The translations under genes and the position numbers were made by a program. A model generated the notes under the pieces. That model was not told where the DNA came from and ran no database searches. It was given only the letters and a program-made list of their open reading frames with translations. Shown here piece after piece: positions 18,121 to 25,989 of a stretch of 47,081 nt of DNA (position 1 is its first letter; each line of letters begins with the position of its first letter). Origin of the DNA: an uncultured Aquimarina sp. (lineage in GTDB: Bacteria > Bacteroidota > Bacteroidia > Flavobacteriales > Flavobacteriaceae). Location of the stretch: assembly GCA_947498785.1 (NCBI GenBank), contig CANMLS010000040.1:1-47081 (forward strand), given 5' to 3'.

Positions 18121-18324
18121 TTATCCTAACTCTTGATATTCAAAATTTGACTCAATCCATACGTCTATTATTACAATTGAGGAGATAGAAGAATCTACGA
18201 TTCTCAATATATTATCGCAGTCCTCTAAATCTATATTCCACTTTATATTTGTGGACAAATTATCAAGCTTAGGTTTTAGTTTTTTAATATTCTCATCATT
18301 CTCGATTGATGTTTTGAATAGCAT
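18121..18324 (-). CDS. Small HMA-fold-like protein
   Basis: This 67-residue protein starts 'MLFKTSIENDENIKKLKP' and contains 'WNIDLEDCDNILRI', with a beta-alpha-beta pattern like heavy-metal-associated or ACT-like small proteins common in Flavobacteria. The classical CxxC metal site is absent. It lies 41 bases before the MDR reductase gene and 116 bases after the AraC gene. Its function is unknown. Confidence 0.65.
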   Translation of the reverse strand: MLFKTSIENDENIKKLKPKLDNLSTNIKWNIDLEDCDNILRIVDSSISSIVIIDVWIESNFEYQELG

Positions 18325-18440
18325 GAATCATTGTTGTTGTTTTCAAATGTAAACCAGAATGACAGTTCACCCTGCATTAGAAATCTTCACCAAAGATAGA
18401 GAGGGGAAGCGAATAAGAATTAGGAAGAAACAATTTGATG

Positions 18441-19367
18441 TTAGGACAAATCAATCTTTTCTCGATAAGCGACAGGAGTTATACTTTCTTGTTTTTTGAA
18501 TAAACGGGTAAAATAAGACTGGTCATCAAATCCCAATTCTGCGGCGATTTCCTGGATAGAAAGATCTGTTTGAAAGAGTAAAACTTTGGCTTCATTAACT
18601 AATGTTTCTCTAATCCAGATGGAGGGGGATTTCTGGGTAATTAATTTGATTGTTTTATTTAAATGATTAGGGCTGATATTAAGCAAAGAAGCATAGCTAG
18701 AAACCTGATGTCTAGTATTTATATTTTTGTGAAGTAATTCTATAAACTTATTGGTTAATTTGACAGCAGTTTTATTTTTATGGTTTGAAATCGGCTGATA
18801 ATCAACATTTAAATCGCAAAGTGTTGCGATAAGATGAGATTGAAGTATCAGCTTATTTTGCAGACCATTAGTGGTATATTCATCCAGAATTCTATGTAAT
18901 GATTGTAGTAAATATTTTGCCGATTGGTTTTTAAGTTTGATAATGGGATTTCCCCAAACAGTTAAAAACTCTAAGGATTTCAATAAATCCCGACTTCCAA
19001 TTTGTCCAATTAAAAAACTATCACTAAATCCACAAATAAAACCTTCTCCTTCTTCTCCTTCTTTGAAATTTTCTACACTATGGCTAAAAACCTTTCCTGC
19101 AGGAATGACAATACATTCATTTTTATGAATTTTAATTGGATAAAATCCTGCTTTCATTGCTAATACACCACTTGTTAGAAAAATAAGTGAATGCGTTTTT
19201 GCCTTTACTGGTGGAACGGGAGGTTGAGAAATTTCAGTTAAATCTTGTAAACTTGCAATATAGAAGTCTTCGTAACCTTGTTTGAATATATCATTTCGTT
19301 TTGAACCAAAGCACATAAAAGATTCCAATAGTTCGTTTGGTTTGAGGATTTTTATTTTTGAATCCAT
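18441..19367 (-). CDS. AraC family transcriptional regulator
   Basis: This 308-residue protein has an N-terminal cupin sensor ('SLIFLTSGVLAMKAGFYPI', 'CIVIPAGKVFSHSVENF') and a C-terminal AraC domain: 'QVSSYASLLNISPNHLNKTI' and 'SIQEIAAELGFDDQSYFTRL' followed by FKKQ. It is the first gene of a likely AraC / small protein / MDR reductase unit and probably activates it. Confidence 0.9.
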   Translation of the reverse strand: MDSKIKILKPNELLESFMCFGSKRNDIFKQGYEDFYIASLQDLTEISQPPVPPVKAKTHSLIFLTSGVLAMKAGFYPIKIHKNECIVIPAGKVFSHSVENFKEGEEGEGFICGFSDSFLIGQIGSRDLLKSLEFLTVWGNPIIKLKNQSAKYLLQSLHRILDEYTTNGLQNKLILQSHLIATLCDLNVDYQPISNHKNKTAVKLTNKFIELLHKNINTRHQVSSYASLLNISPNHLNKTIKLITQKSPSIWIRETLVNEAKVLLFQTDLSIQEIAAELGFDDQSYFTRLFKKQESITPVAYREKIDLS

Positions 19368-19479
19368 GAATTCTTTTTTTTGCTTGCCACTAATGTCCTC
19401 GCATATGAAATTTAGTATTATAACTGGCTTTAAACTTACAAAAAGACTTTAAATTAAGCACTTAAACTGCTATTTTTTT

Positions 19480-19600
19480 ACCGTGTTGTAAAACGTTTTT
19501 GACCATAAATATCCGAAAATTAGAATGATTATTACATAAAAAACATTGCTAGTAATCTTCAATGTGGAAATGTTTTACAGCGGTTTTATGATTTGTTGCG
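19480..19600. repeat. Inverted-repeat boundary element
   Basis: ACCGTGTTGTAAAACGTT near 19481 and AATGTTTTACAGCGGTT near 19570 are imperfect inverse complements about 95 bases apart. The same TTGTAAAACGTTTT motif recurs at 22300-22317 and, inverted, at 24143-24158. Confidence 0.5.
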
Positions 19601-19637
19601 GACTTTTCTACCTGAAAATGTTCACTTGACCCTAAAA

Positions 19638-19686
19638 ATAATTGATTGTAGGAAATTCAGCAAGTGAATTTCCTACAATCAATTAT
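19638..19686. repeat. Perfect 22-bp hairpin next to a GTTAGC core
   Basis: Bases 19638-19659 pair perfectly with 19665-19686 around the loop GCAAG; the stem contains GATTGTAGGAAATTC. Two bases further the sequence reads GTGTTAGCGGC (19689), the core seen at the ends of family A. It lies between an AraC gene and a GNAT gene, 3' to the GNAT gene. It may be a terminator or a recombination-site hairpin. Confidence 0.75.
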
Positions 19687-19719
19687 AGTGTGTTAGCGGC
19701 AGGCATTTTATTATTCTTT

Positions 19720-20229
19720 CTAGACAAGGGTTAGTTTTAAGAATTCTTCAGAATCCGATTCATCAATGATTTTTTCCTCCTTTTCCACTCCATATTTTCT
19801 CAACATATTTAATGAAATCTCATTTTCCAATTCTACTGTTGCAATAATCTTTTCGCAAAAATTTGATTTATTTTCTCTAATTAAATCTAAAATTTCTGTC
19901 ATTACGCCCAATTGCCTAAACTCTGGGTGAACCATATATACAATTTCCAGTTCGTTTTCTTTTGTATACTGGGTTTCTTTCAATTCTAAGTGTCCATAAA
20001 GAATTTTATTTTTAAAGATTCCCCAAATCCAAAATGTTTTGCCAAATTTCTGTTTATATACTTGGAACACCTTATTAAACACTTCTCGTTCTCTTTCAAT
20101 GACACCAGTTGCTCCACCCATAAATTTAATGGATTGTTTGTCCATTACCATTTCCAGATATTCTTCTTCATCTTTTTTTTGATATGGTCGAATAGCAAAC
20201 CTTTTACTTTTTAAAATTATTGGTGTCAT
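19720..20229 (-). CDS. GNAT family N-acetyltransferase
   Basis: This 169-residue acetyltransferase resembles the RimJ/RimL type: 'LKSKRFAIRPYQKKDEEEYL' at the N-terminus, acetyl-CoA binding region 'MVHPEFRQLGVMTEILDLI' (R/Q-x-x-G-V/I/M), and 'VELENEISLNMLRKYGVEKE' near the C-terminus. The acceptor is unknown. It is a single-gene unit, with a hairpin and GTTAGC core at its 3' side and an inverted-repeat element at its 5' side. Confidence 0.9.
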   Translation of the reverse strand: MTPIILKSKRFAIRPYQKKDEEEYLEMVMDKQSIKFMGGATGVIEREREVFNKVFQVYKQKFGKTFWIWGIFKNKILYGHLELKETQYTKENELEIVYMVHPEFRQLGVMTEILDLIRENKSNFCEKIIATVELENEISLNMLRKYGVEKEEKIIDESDSEEFLKLTLV

Positions 20230-20280
20230 TTTTTTTAAATAAATACCATTTAGTTCGAGTTTTTTGCTGTTCGCTAATGG

Positions 20281-20462
20281 TTTGGCTAAGGTTAATGTGG
20301 GAGTAGATAATCGAGGATTATCGGGCTCTAATACTAAGCTGAAGCCTTTTTGTTTAATTTTTTATTTTGTGTCAAAAAGCTAAATCAAAAAGGATTAATG
20401 CCTTGTAAATATACACAAAACATCGAATAAGAAACCAAGTCAACACTAACCTTGGCCGTTGT
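20281..20462. repeat. attC-like element with imperfect inverted ends
   Basis: GGCTAAGGTTAATGT (from about 20281) is inversely repeated as ACACTAACCTTGGCC (about 20441-20455), with 13 of 15 positions matching, and CGTTGTTATGG follows. A second inner inverted pair 'TTTTTGTTTAA' / 'CTAAATCAAAAAGG' adds stem. This end-to-end folding with AAC...GTT ends resembles an integron attC site, but the 7-bp cores do not fit GTTRRRY exactly. Confidence 0.55.
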
Positions 20463-20474
20463 TATGGTGCGTTT

Positions 20475-20963
20475 TTATTTGTCTAAATTTGAAACAAAAG
20501 TTTCTTGAAATCCTTTAATAACCGATTCTATTTCTTTCTCATTTTTAACAGAAACACTGTATTTTGATGTAAAAGTTACTTCACATTTGTTGCTGGACAC
20601 CTTATTTACTTCAAATATTCCTGTGTATTTAGATATTGGCATTGGCGTTGATAATATCACAAATTCCATTAGAAGATTTGCATCATCAATCTTTGTTAAT
20701 TTTTCTATAATCTCTCCACCACCTTTTAAATAAATATTCCGAACAGCTCCTATTCCTTTTCCTTCAACATTTACTTTTTCGATTAATTCTGGCACAAACT
20801 TTTCAGTGCCGCCAAAATCAATTAGTTTTTTCCATACTATGTCAGTCTTAACTTCTACCATACTTTTTGTAGTTACTACTCTTTTAATTTCTTTCATACT
20901 TGTTTCCTTTGTTTTACAAGAAGCAATTATTGCTATAGCAAGCACTAATATTATTTTCTTCAT
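20475..20963 (-). CDS. SRPBCC (START-like) lipoprotein
   Basis: This 162-residue protein has a lipoprotein signal ending AIIASC (Cys16). A polyketide-cyclase/START-like fold follows: 'KSMVEVKTDIVWKKLIDFGG', 'GKGIGAVRNIYLKGGGEIIE', 'KYTGIFEVNKVSSNKCEVTF', and a long C-terminal helix ending 'FQETFVSNLDK'. The fold binds hydrophobic ligands; here it would be anchored to a membrane facing the periplasm. It is a single-gene unit 93 bases from the next AraC gene. Confidence 0.85.
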   Translation of the reverse strand: MKKIILVLAIAIIASCKTKETSMKEIKRVVTTKSMVEVKTDIVWKKLIDFGGTEKFVPELIEKVNVEGKGIGAVRNIYLKGGGEIIEKLTKIDDANLLMEFVILSTPMPISKYTGIFEVNKVSSNKCEVTFTSKYSVSVKNEKEIESVIKGFQETFVSNLDK

Positions 20964-21056
20964 TTTATTATGATTGTTTTAAGGAAGCAAATGTATTTCT
21001 CAATCATAAAATGGGATTTAGTAAAAGGACAGAAGTATCATTTTTCGGTCAAATGT

Positions 21057-21929
21057 TTAAACTACTTTAATCATTCTTTCTCTAATTAAGAACTGTTTAG
21101 GCGTTTCATTGTAGAATTTTCTGAATAGGTAGATAAAATGAGAAACGTTTTCAAAGCCTATTTCTAACGAAACTTGATTGATACTAAAATCTGTGGTCGA
21201 TAGAAGTATTTTTGCTTTTTCGAGTTTTTTATTCGTCAACCATTTTTTGGGTGATGTACCATAGTTTCTTTTAAAATCTCTCCTGAATGATGATAAACTT
21301 CTACCACTTAAAAAAGCATAATCTTCAACTAGTAATGGTTTATCAAAATTAAGTTCCATTATTTCTTTTATGTTACGTTTAGTTATCTTTTGAAGAGATT
21401 CTAGTATTTTTAAAAAATTGTTTCTTTGTTCTGAATTGTAAAATAGGTGTAACAATTCCAATAACTTTAGTTTGGTTATTTCTTTGTATTTATTTGTGTC
21501 GTTTTGATAAAGTACAAGTATGGTTTCTGTGAAAACTTTGAGTTTATAAGAATATTCCATTACATAGCTAAAGCTTTTTACATTTTTTAAATCTTTTTTG
21601 TTTTCTAAAAAACTATTTATTAAATCATCTTCAATGAAAAAGAAAACAGCTTCAAATTCTTCGTTTTCTGGAATAATGTCAGAAATCATATATCTGCCTT
21701 TCGGAATAAATACTATTTGATTTTGAGAAGCTAAAAACCGTTCTCCTTCGTAATAGGTTTGAATTTTAAGTTTACCTTTTAAAACTATCGATATTACGTG
21801 AGTGGCAACATAATGGTCAGTTTCTGTATCGATTGTATCAATGCTTTTATAAACAATGCTTGAGAGTCCATCTACCATTATTTTCTTTACGTTCTTGTGC
21901 TGATATAATAATTGTGGGACTACTTTCAT
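21057..21929 (-). CDS. AraC family transcriptional regulator
   Basis: This 290-residue protein has an N-terminal cupin-like domain ('VISIVLKGKLKIQTYYEGE', 'QIVFIPKGRYMISD') and a C-terminal AraC domain: 'VEDYAFLSGRSLSSFRRDFK', 'RNYGTSPKKWLTNKKLEKAK', 'SINQVSLEIGFENVSHFIYL'. It lies upstream of the SRPBCC lipoprotein gene (93-base gap) and is its most likely regulator. Confidence 0.88.
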   Translation of the reverse strand: MKVVPQLLYQHKNVKKIMVDGLSSIVYKSIDTIDTETDHYVATHVISIVLKGKLKIQTYYEGERFLASQNQIVFIPKGRYMISDIIPENEEFEAVFFFIEDDLINSFLENKKDLKNVKSFSYVMEYSYKLKVFTETILVLYQNDTNKYKEITKLKLLELLHLFYNSEQRNNFLKILESLQKITKRNIKEIMELNFDKPLLVEDYAFLSGRSLSSFRRDFKRNYGTSPKKWLTNKKLEKAKILLSTTDFSINQVSLEIGFENVSHFIYLFRKFYNETPKQFLIRERMIKVV

Positions 21930-21965
21930 CTAAAGTTCAATGTTTGTTATAACTGCTAATGTTAA

Positions 21966-22147
21966 GTATAAGAAACGTGGGACAGGTTATGAGCGATACA
22001 TTTCGGGTTGGATGGTACTAAGCCAAATATAAACATTTTGCTTTTATCTTTTTTTCTCATAAACGCCAAATTTTATAGTTGGCGACTTAGCAAATAAGCA
22101 CAGACCTTACAATAAAATCTTAAAGCCCTATGTTTTTTATACATTGT
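21966..22147. repeat. Family B boundary element, copy 1
   Basis: The left end GTATAAGAAACGTGGG and the right end GCCCTATGTTTTTTATAC are imperfect inverse complements about 180 bases apart. Inside are 'GTACTAAGCCAAATATAAAC' and 'TTTATAGTTGGCGACTT', conserved in the copies at 30905 and 39979. The right end ACATTGT is interrupted by the nested MITE. Confidence 0.75.
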
Positions 22148-22295
22148 GGCTGTTGCACAACCTCTATTCCTATAATATTAAGTATTTTACACGTTGAGTT
22201 ATTTTTTTAAGTAATTGACTTTCAGTGCTAATTTTATTTTGAATATATTAAAACTGCCTGAGTTTATCAAAAATAGTAGTTGTGCAACGGTTACC
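22148..22295. mobile_element. 148-bp MITE nested in family B, copy 1
   Basis: The ends GGCTGTTGCACAAC and GTTGTGCAACGGTTACC are terminal inverted repeats. The flanking ATTGT at 22143-22147 and 22296-22300 is a 5-bp target duplication. Empty sites without the element exist at 40161 and 38540. It has no transposase. An open frame beginning 'MVTVAQLLFLIN' on the minus strand occurs in several copies but is broken here. Confidence 0.75.
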
Positions 22296-22323
22296 ATTGT
22301 TGTAAAACGTTTTTTTATTCAGA

Positions 22324-22872
22324 CTAAAATCGGTAGCCTATACTTATTGCACGACGATTAATAACATCGTGATCTGTTTTATCAGAATTAAATAAATTTG
22401 CTCCCATACCAACTAAAACTTCAAAAACAATTCCGCTTTTGGTAATCCATTTACCTCCAATACTTAAACCAAGTGATAAATCAAGCACATCAGAACCTTC
22501 ATTTAAAGTAATATTTCCGTTTATATCAGTTAACTGTTTTCCATCGGTTGAACCAAAAGTTCCAAATCCTTCAATAAAAAAACCTGAAGCATATCTTTCC
22601 CCAAAGTATCTCCTATAAAAAGGTGAAATAAGAAAATTTGTATCCTCATCATTTTTTTTGCTAAAAACATACAATCCGGTAATTCCAATTGAAGATTTTT
22701 TATTTAAGCTTCTTTCGTAAGTAGTTTCGAAAAGTCCTAATGATGTAAATAATAAATTAAGTTTTACTTCATTTTTTTTCTCATTAGAATATCTAATAGT
22801 ATCATTTTGATTTTGGCTCTTAACAGTAAAAAATGTAAATAGCATTACGAGGAATAAAAAAGGTTTTCTCAT
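22324..22872 (-). CDS. Small outer-membrane beta-barrel-like protein
   Basis: This 182-residue protein has a signal peptide (MRKPFLFLVMLF..., cleavage after VKSQ). It has alternating beta-strand patterns ('LNLLFTSLGLFETTYERSL', 'SIGITGLYVFSK', 'FLISPFYRRYFGERYASGFF') and ends in 'RRAISIGYRF', with a C-terminal aromatic Phe typical of outer-membrane barrels. It resembles DUF3575-like proteins. It lies 89 bases downstream of a membrane AraC regulator, and both are enclosed by inverted GTTGTAAAACG motifs. Confidence 0.75.
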   Translation of the reverse strand: MRKPFLFLVMLFTFFTVKSQNQNDTIRYSNEKKNEVKLNLLFTSLGLFETTYERSLNKKSSIGITGLYVFSKKNDEDTNFLISPFYRRYFGERYASGFFIEGFGTFGSTDGKQLTDINGNITLNEGSDVLDLSLGLSIGGKWITKSGIVFEVLVGMGANLFNSDKTDHDVINRRAISIGYRF

Positions 22873-22961
22873 AAGAAAGTTTGTTTAATTTTTAAGCTCT
22901 CAAAACTAAATGAACCGAAATTTAAAAGGTTTTAAAATCTTAACTTTGAACAAATCCGCAC

Positions 22962-24098
22962 TTATTTATTAGATTTCCGATACGCATTTGGGGTTTTTCC
23001 AGTAACTTTCTTGAATGCTTTATAGAAGGTTGTTTTTGAAGTAAAACCAGACTCTAATCCTATGGCTAATAGACTGTAGTTTTCAAATTTTGAATCTAAA
23101 ATCATTTCCTTAACAGCTTCTACACGATATCGATTTATGTAATTTGCAAAATTATCCTCTGTTATAGTATTTACAAGTTGAGAAACATAGCCCGCACTAA
23201 TCCCTAACTTTTCAGCAATTTTTTCTCTATTCAATGTACTATCCCTATAAATTTGTTGGTTCTTACAAAGAATTTCGAGTTTTTTAAAATGGTGATTATC
23301 TGATGTAAGGGATTCTTTTTTATCTTCTATTTCATTACCAATATCAGATGATAAATTGTTATAAGAAATTAATAGGCCATTACTCAACAATGTATTGATA
23401 CCAGCTTTGTCTCTGGCAAGTTTATATTTATAAATTCCAATGTATGAAGTCCAATGAATTAAGAATGTCGCCAGTAATGCAAGGATTTTCATAAAATATG
23501 AAATATCATATTGTAAAAATAAAGCTACCAGAATGGCAATTACCCAAGAAAACAATAATATAAAAACCATTACCCATAAGACAGTTAACCATTGTTTTTC
23601 CTGTTTATCTTTTATAAACTTGATGAAGTTATATGTGTAAATTAAAATAGTTAATATAAATGTTATAGCAAAAAAAAGTTCTATTTGGTTTAGAATATCA
23701 AATAACCTTATACCTGAATTTGAAATATCATAAAGGCCAGCAACTGCAGAAAGGTCATTTATAATATTAATAATGACTGAATACCCAAAAGGAACGAATA
23801 GCAGCAGTAGTTTTTTTGAATTCTTTACTGGATGATTTACTTGATTTACAACAAACAAAAAAATAAAAACTGGAAGGATAAATGCCCATTCTATATTGTC
23901 AATAAATCGCAAGAATGGACTAACACTAAATGCATCCGCAATTTCAAAAACAAGATTTAACAAGAGTATTGAAAGTGTGAATATTGCATAAGCCAAATAT
24001 TTATTTGCGATACTCTTGAACAAAGGTGATTTCAAAATAATTGCACTTAAAATTATTCCTTGAAAAACTGCAATATTTAAAAGTGTTGTATAAATCAA
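22962..24098 (-). CDS. Membrane-embedded AraC-type regulator
   Basis: This 378-residue protein has about seven hydrophobic membrane segments in residues 1-225, followed by a C-terminal AraC helix-turn-helix: 'REKIAEKLGISAGYVSQLVN' and 'LLAIGLESGFTSKTTFYKAF', then 'KKVTGKTPNAYRK'. This 7TM-AraC architecture is common in Bacteroidota and suggests a sensor in the inner membrane that binds DNA directly. It is upstream of the beta-barrel protein gene, its likely target. Confidence 0.88.
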   Translation of the reverse strand: MIYTTLLNIAVFQGIILSAIILKSPLFKSIANKYLAYAIFTLSILLLNLVFEIADAFSVSPFLRFIDNIEWAFILPVFIFLFVVNQVNHPVKNSKKLLLLFVPFGYSVIINIINDLSAVAGLYDISNSGIRLFDILNQIELFFAITFILTILIYTYNFIKFIKDKQEKQWLTVLWVMVFILLFSWVIAILVALFLQYDISYFMKILALLATFLIHWTSYIGIYKYKLARDKAGINTLLSNGLLISYNNLSSDIGNEIEDKKESLTSDNHHFKKLEILCKNQQIYRDSTLNREKIAEKLGISAGYVSQLVNTITEDNFANYINRYRVEAVKEMILDSKFENYSLLAIGLESGFTSKTTFYKAFKKVTGKTPNAYRKSNK

Positions 24099-24235
24099 AA
24101 GTGAATATGCCTTAATAAATTATCTTTCAGATGGGTTTTATCAAAATGTTTTACAACGCTCTGTGTATAGACAGTAAGGCAGATTCAAAGTACTCCTATT
24201 AATTTGACCATACACCTTGTTAATGGCTGTATTTC

Positions 24236-24664
24236 TTAATTGTCTTCTTTTATAAAAGGTTGTCCTTTTCCAGTTTCACACAAAGATTTAAGACTATCAA
24301 GAAATCTTCCCCAATGATGATTGCAAAATCCAAAGAATTCACTTTCTTCAGCCCAATTTAAATGAGAAAATCTCAGGAAAGTTGTGTTGTCTTTTTCTTC
24401 TACTTCAAAAGATAATTTGGTCCCAATCCACTCTATGTCTCCGTCTACGCATTCCCATTGAACTTCTTTCGATGAATTCAATTTCAAAACTTTCATTTTA
24501 TTAAAATATTCTTCACCAAATATGAAATGGTTTACATTTCCTTCTTTAGGTTTTGCGGTAGCCTCATTTGTCCACCAGCCTTTTAATCCTTCTTCAAGTG
24601 TAATAGCGTCGTATACTTGTTTAGCAGATGCCTCAATTGTTAAGTTGTGTCTAATATTTGCCAT
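24236..24664 (-). CDS. SRPBCC domain protein (AHSA1/activator-type)
   Basis: This 142-residue protein has the AHSA1/CalC-type fold: 'HNLTIEASAKQVYDAITLEE', 'GLKGWWTNEATAKP', a central 'VQWECVDGDIEWIGTKLSFE', and 'RFSHLNWAEESEFFGFCNHH' with 'WGRFLDSLKSLCETGKG' at the C-terminus. It is cytoplasmic and probably binds a hydrophobic ligand. It is a lone gene between a TTGTTAATGGC boundary (about 24217) and a family A element. Confidence 0.9.
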   Translation of the reverse strand: MANIRHNLTIEASAKQVYDAITLEEGLKGWWTNEATAKPKEGNVNHFIFGEEYFNKMKVLKLNSSKEVQWECVDGDIEWIGTKLSFEVEEKDNTTFLRFSHLNWAEESEFFGFCNHHWGRFLDSLKSLCETGKGQPFIKEDN

Positions 24665-24734
24665 TTTTACAATTATTCATTTTTATATATTAAGAACTCA
24701 ATATCTAAATTTTGACACTAAACTCTTTTTTATT

Positions 24735-25070
24735 GCCATTAACCCTAATATATAGTTACCATGGTAACTATATATTTCTATATGAGGAACTAATTTAGTA
24801 AATCTTTTAAGTTTTTAAACTTTTTTATAGTAGCATGAGTATAAGTTTTCAGTTGGTTTGCTGGGATTGTGTCCTAATAAAACTTGAATGTATCGTTAAT
24901 CTATTTCTTCTCCTAATACATGAGTAGCAAAATCATGTCTTAACATATGCTAGTGGATGATCAGATATTATACCATATATAGGATGCAAAGTTATAATGA
25001 GCTATTGTTAAAATATTGTATTTATAACCTAAGACTTGGGAAAGGGCTTTACATAGGACATAGTGTTAGC
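24735..25070 (-). repeat. Family A boundary element, copy 2 (full length)
   Basis: This copy is about 336 bp. A 30-bp perfect palindrome is at 24747-24776 (half site AATATATAGTTACCA) and the right end is GTGTTAGC (25063-25070). The minus strand carries the decayed end of a tyrosine recombinase gene: 'LRHDFATHVLGEEID', then 'YIQVLLGHNPSKPTENLY' and 'SCYYKKV', ending near the palindrome. In this copy the frame is partly disrupted. Confidence 0.8.
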
Positions 25071-25090
25071 CACTGGATTTTTTATAGTTT

Positions 25091-25519
25091 TCAAATTCCC
25101 AACGTAATCTGTTCCTTTACATTGTGATAAATCAAAGATGCTTTGATACATTCTTTTAGTTCCATTTCGGGAATTTTCTGGTTCATTTGAAAAACGATTG
25201 CTCGCTTTCCCTCATATTGAAATTTGTGGTTAAAAACTAACCTAAAAGTGTCAACCAATCTACTGGTACATTGGAAATACATTGCATATTGGTCGGGTGT
25301 TTTCTCTTTCCAATCCATTCGTAAGGTACTGCCCTTTTTAGTAACAAAACTGGGTTCTCCCCATTTCAAAGTTTCTTCCAAAACATTTACACCTTCGGTT
25401 TCTTCTGCTGTTTCAATTACCAATTCCCTCAGATGTTGCAATTTATCCCGAACAAAGTCGGGATAATTCGCAAAAACTACATTTACTCTTGGGTCTGTCT
25501 TTAAAGTTAATTTCCCCAT
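25091..25519 (-). CDS. DUF1801 domain-containing protein
   Basis: This 142-residue protein contains the YdhG/DUF1801-like pattern: 'VIETAEETEGVNVLEETLKWGE' shortened around 'LKWGEPSFVT', 'GSTLRMDWKEKTPDQYAMYF', and 'YEGKRAIVFQMNQKIPEMEL'. The fold is frataxin-like and its function is unknown. It lies 64 bases downstream of the GyrI-like gene and is probably the last gene of a YafY / GyrI-like / DUF1801 unit. Confidence 0.85.
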   Translation of the reverse strand: MGKLTLKTDPRVNVVFANYPDFVRDKLQHLRELVIETAEETEGVNVLEETLKWGEPSFVTKKGSTLRMDWKEKTPDQYAMYFQCTSRLVDTFRLVFNHKFQYEGKRAIVFQMNQKIPEMELKECIKASLIYHNVKEQITLGI

Positions 25520-25583
25520 TAGTTTCTTATTTTATACCTACATAAAAATCTACTTCAGCATCTGACGGATTTTCTGCTTTCTC

Positions 25584-25985
25584 TCAGAAAATCTCAAAGT
25601 CTGCGTCATAGGTTCTGTCCAATTTCATTTCAAAGATTTCCTCCCACTGGTTTATGACCAAACCTTGCATCAAGTCTCCCTTTGTTGTCGTTTTCACGTA
25701 TGTTCCTCCATCAAATGATTTACCAATCATCCCGTTTGGGATATTCTCCAAATCTTCAACTTTGCAACCAAGTATTGCCATATATGGTTTTGTATGGTCG
25801 CTTTCATAGTCGGTGTAAAGTGAATAAATATCACTATCAACTTTATTAGGAATTTTTGTCAAAATATTCTCTGACATAAACTTACCCCAAAGTTCTGCAA
25901 TTTCTTTACTTGCCTGTCCATTCTCGTTTGTCGTTCTAATCGAGATTCCAATAATTTTAAATGGTTCAATTTTTACTGTTTGCAT
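25584..25985 (-). CDS. GyrI-like/effector-binding domain protein
   Basis: This 133-residue protein matches the GyrI-like small-molecule-binding fold: 'MQTVKIEPFKIIGISIRTTN' at the N-terminus, 'YTDYESDHTKPYMAILGCKV' in the centre, and 'DRTYDADFEIF' at the C-terminus. These domains occur alone or fused to AraC/MerR regulators and bind hydrophobic or drug-like ligands. The start lies 4 bases after the YafY stop, so the two are translationally coupled. Confidence 0.88.
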   Translation of the reverse strand: MQTVKIEPFKIIGISIRTTNENGQASKEIAELWGKFMSENILTKIPNKVDSDIYSLYTDYESDHTKPYMAILGCKVEDLENIPNGMIGKSFDGGTYVKTTTKGDLMQGLVINQWEEIFEMKLDRTYDADFEIF

Positions 25986-25989
25986 TTTT

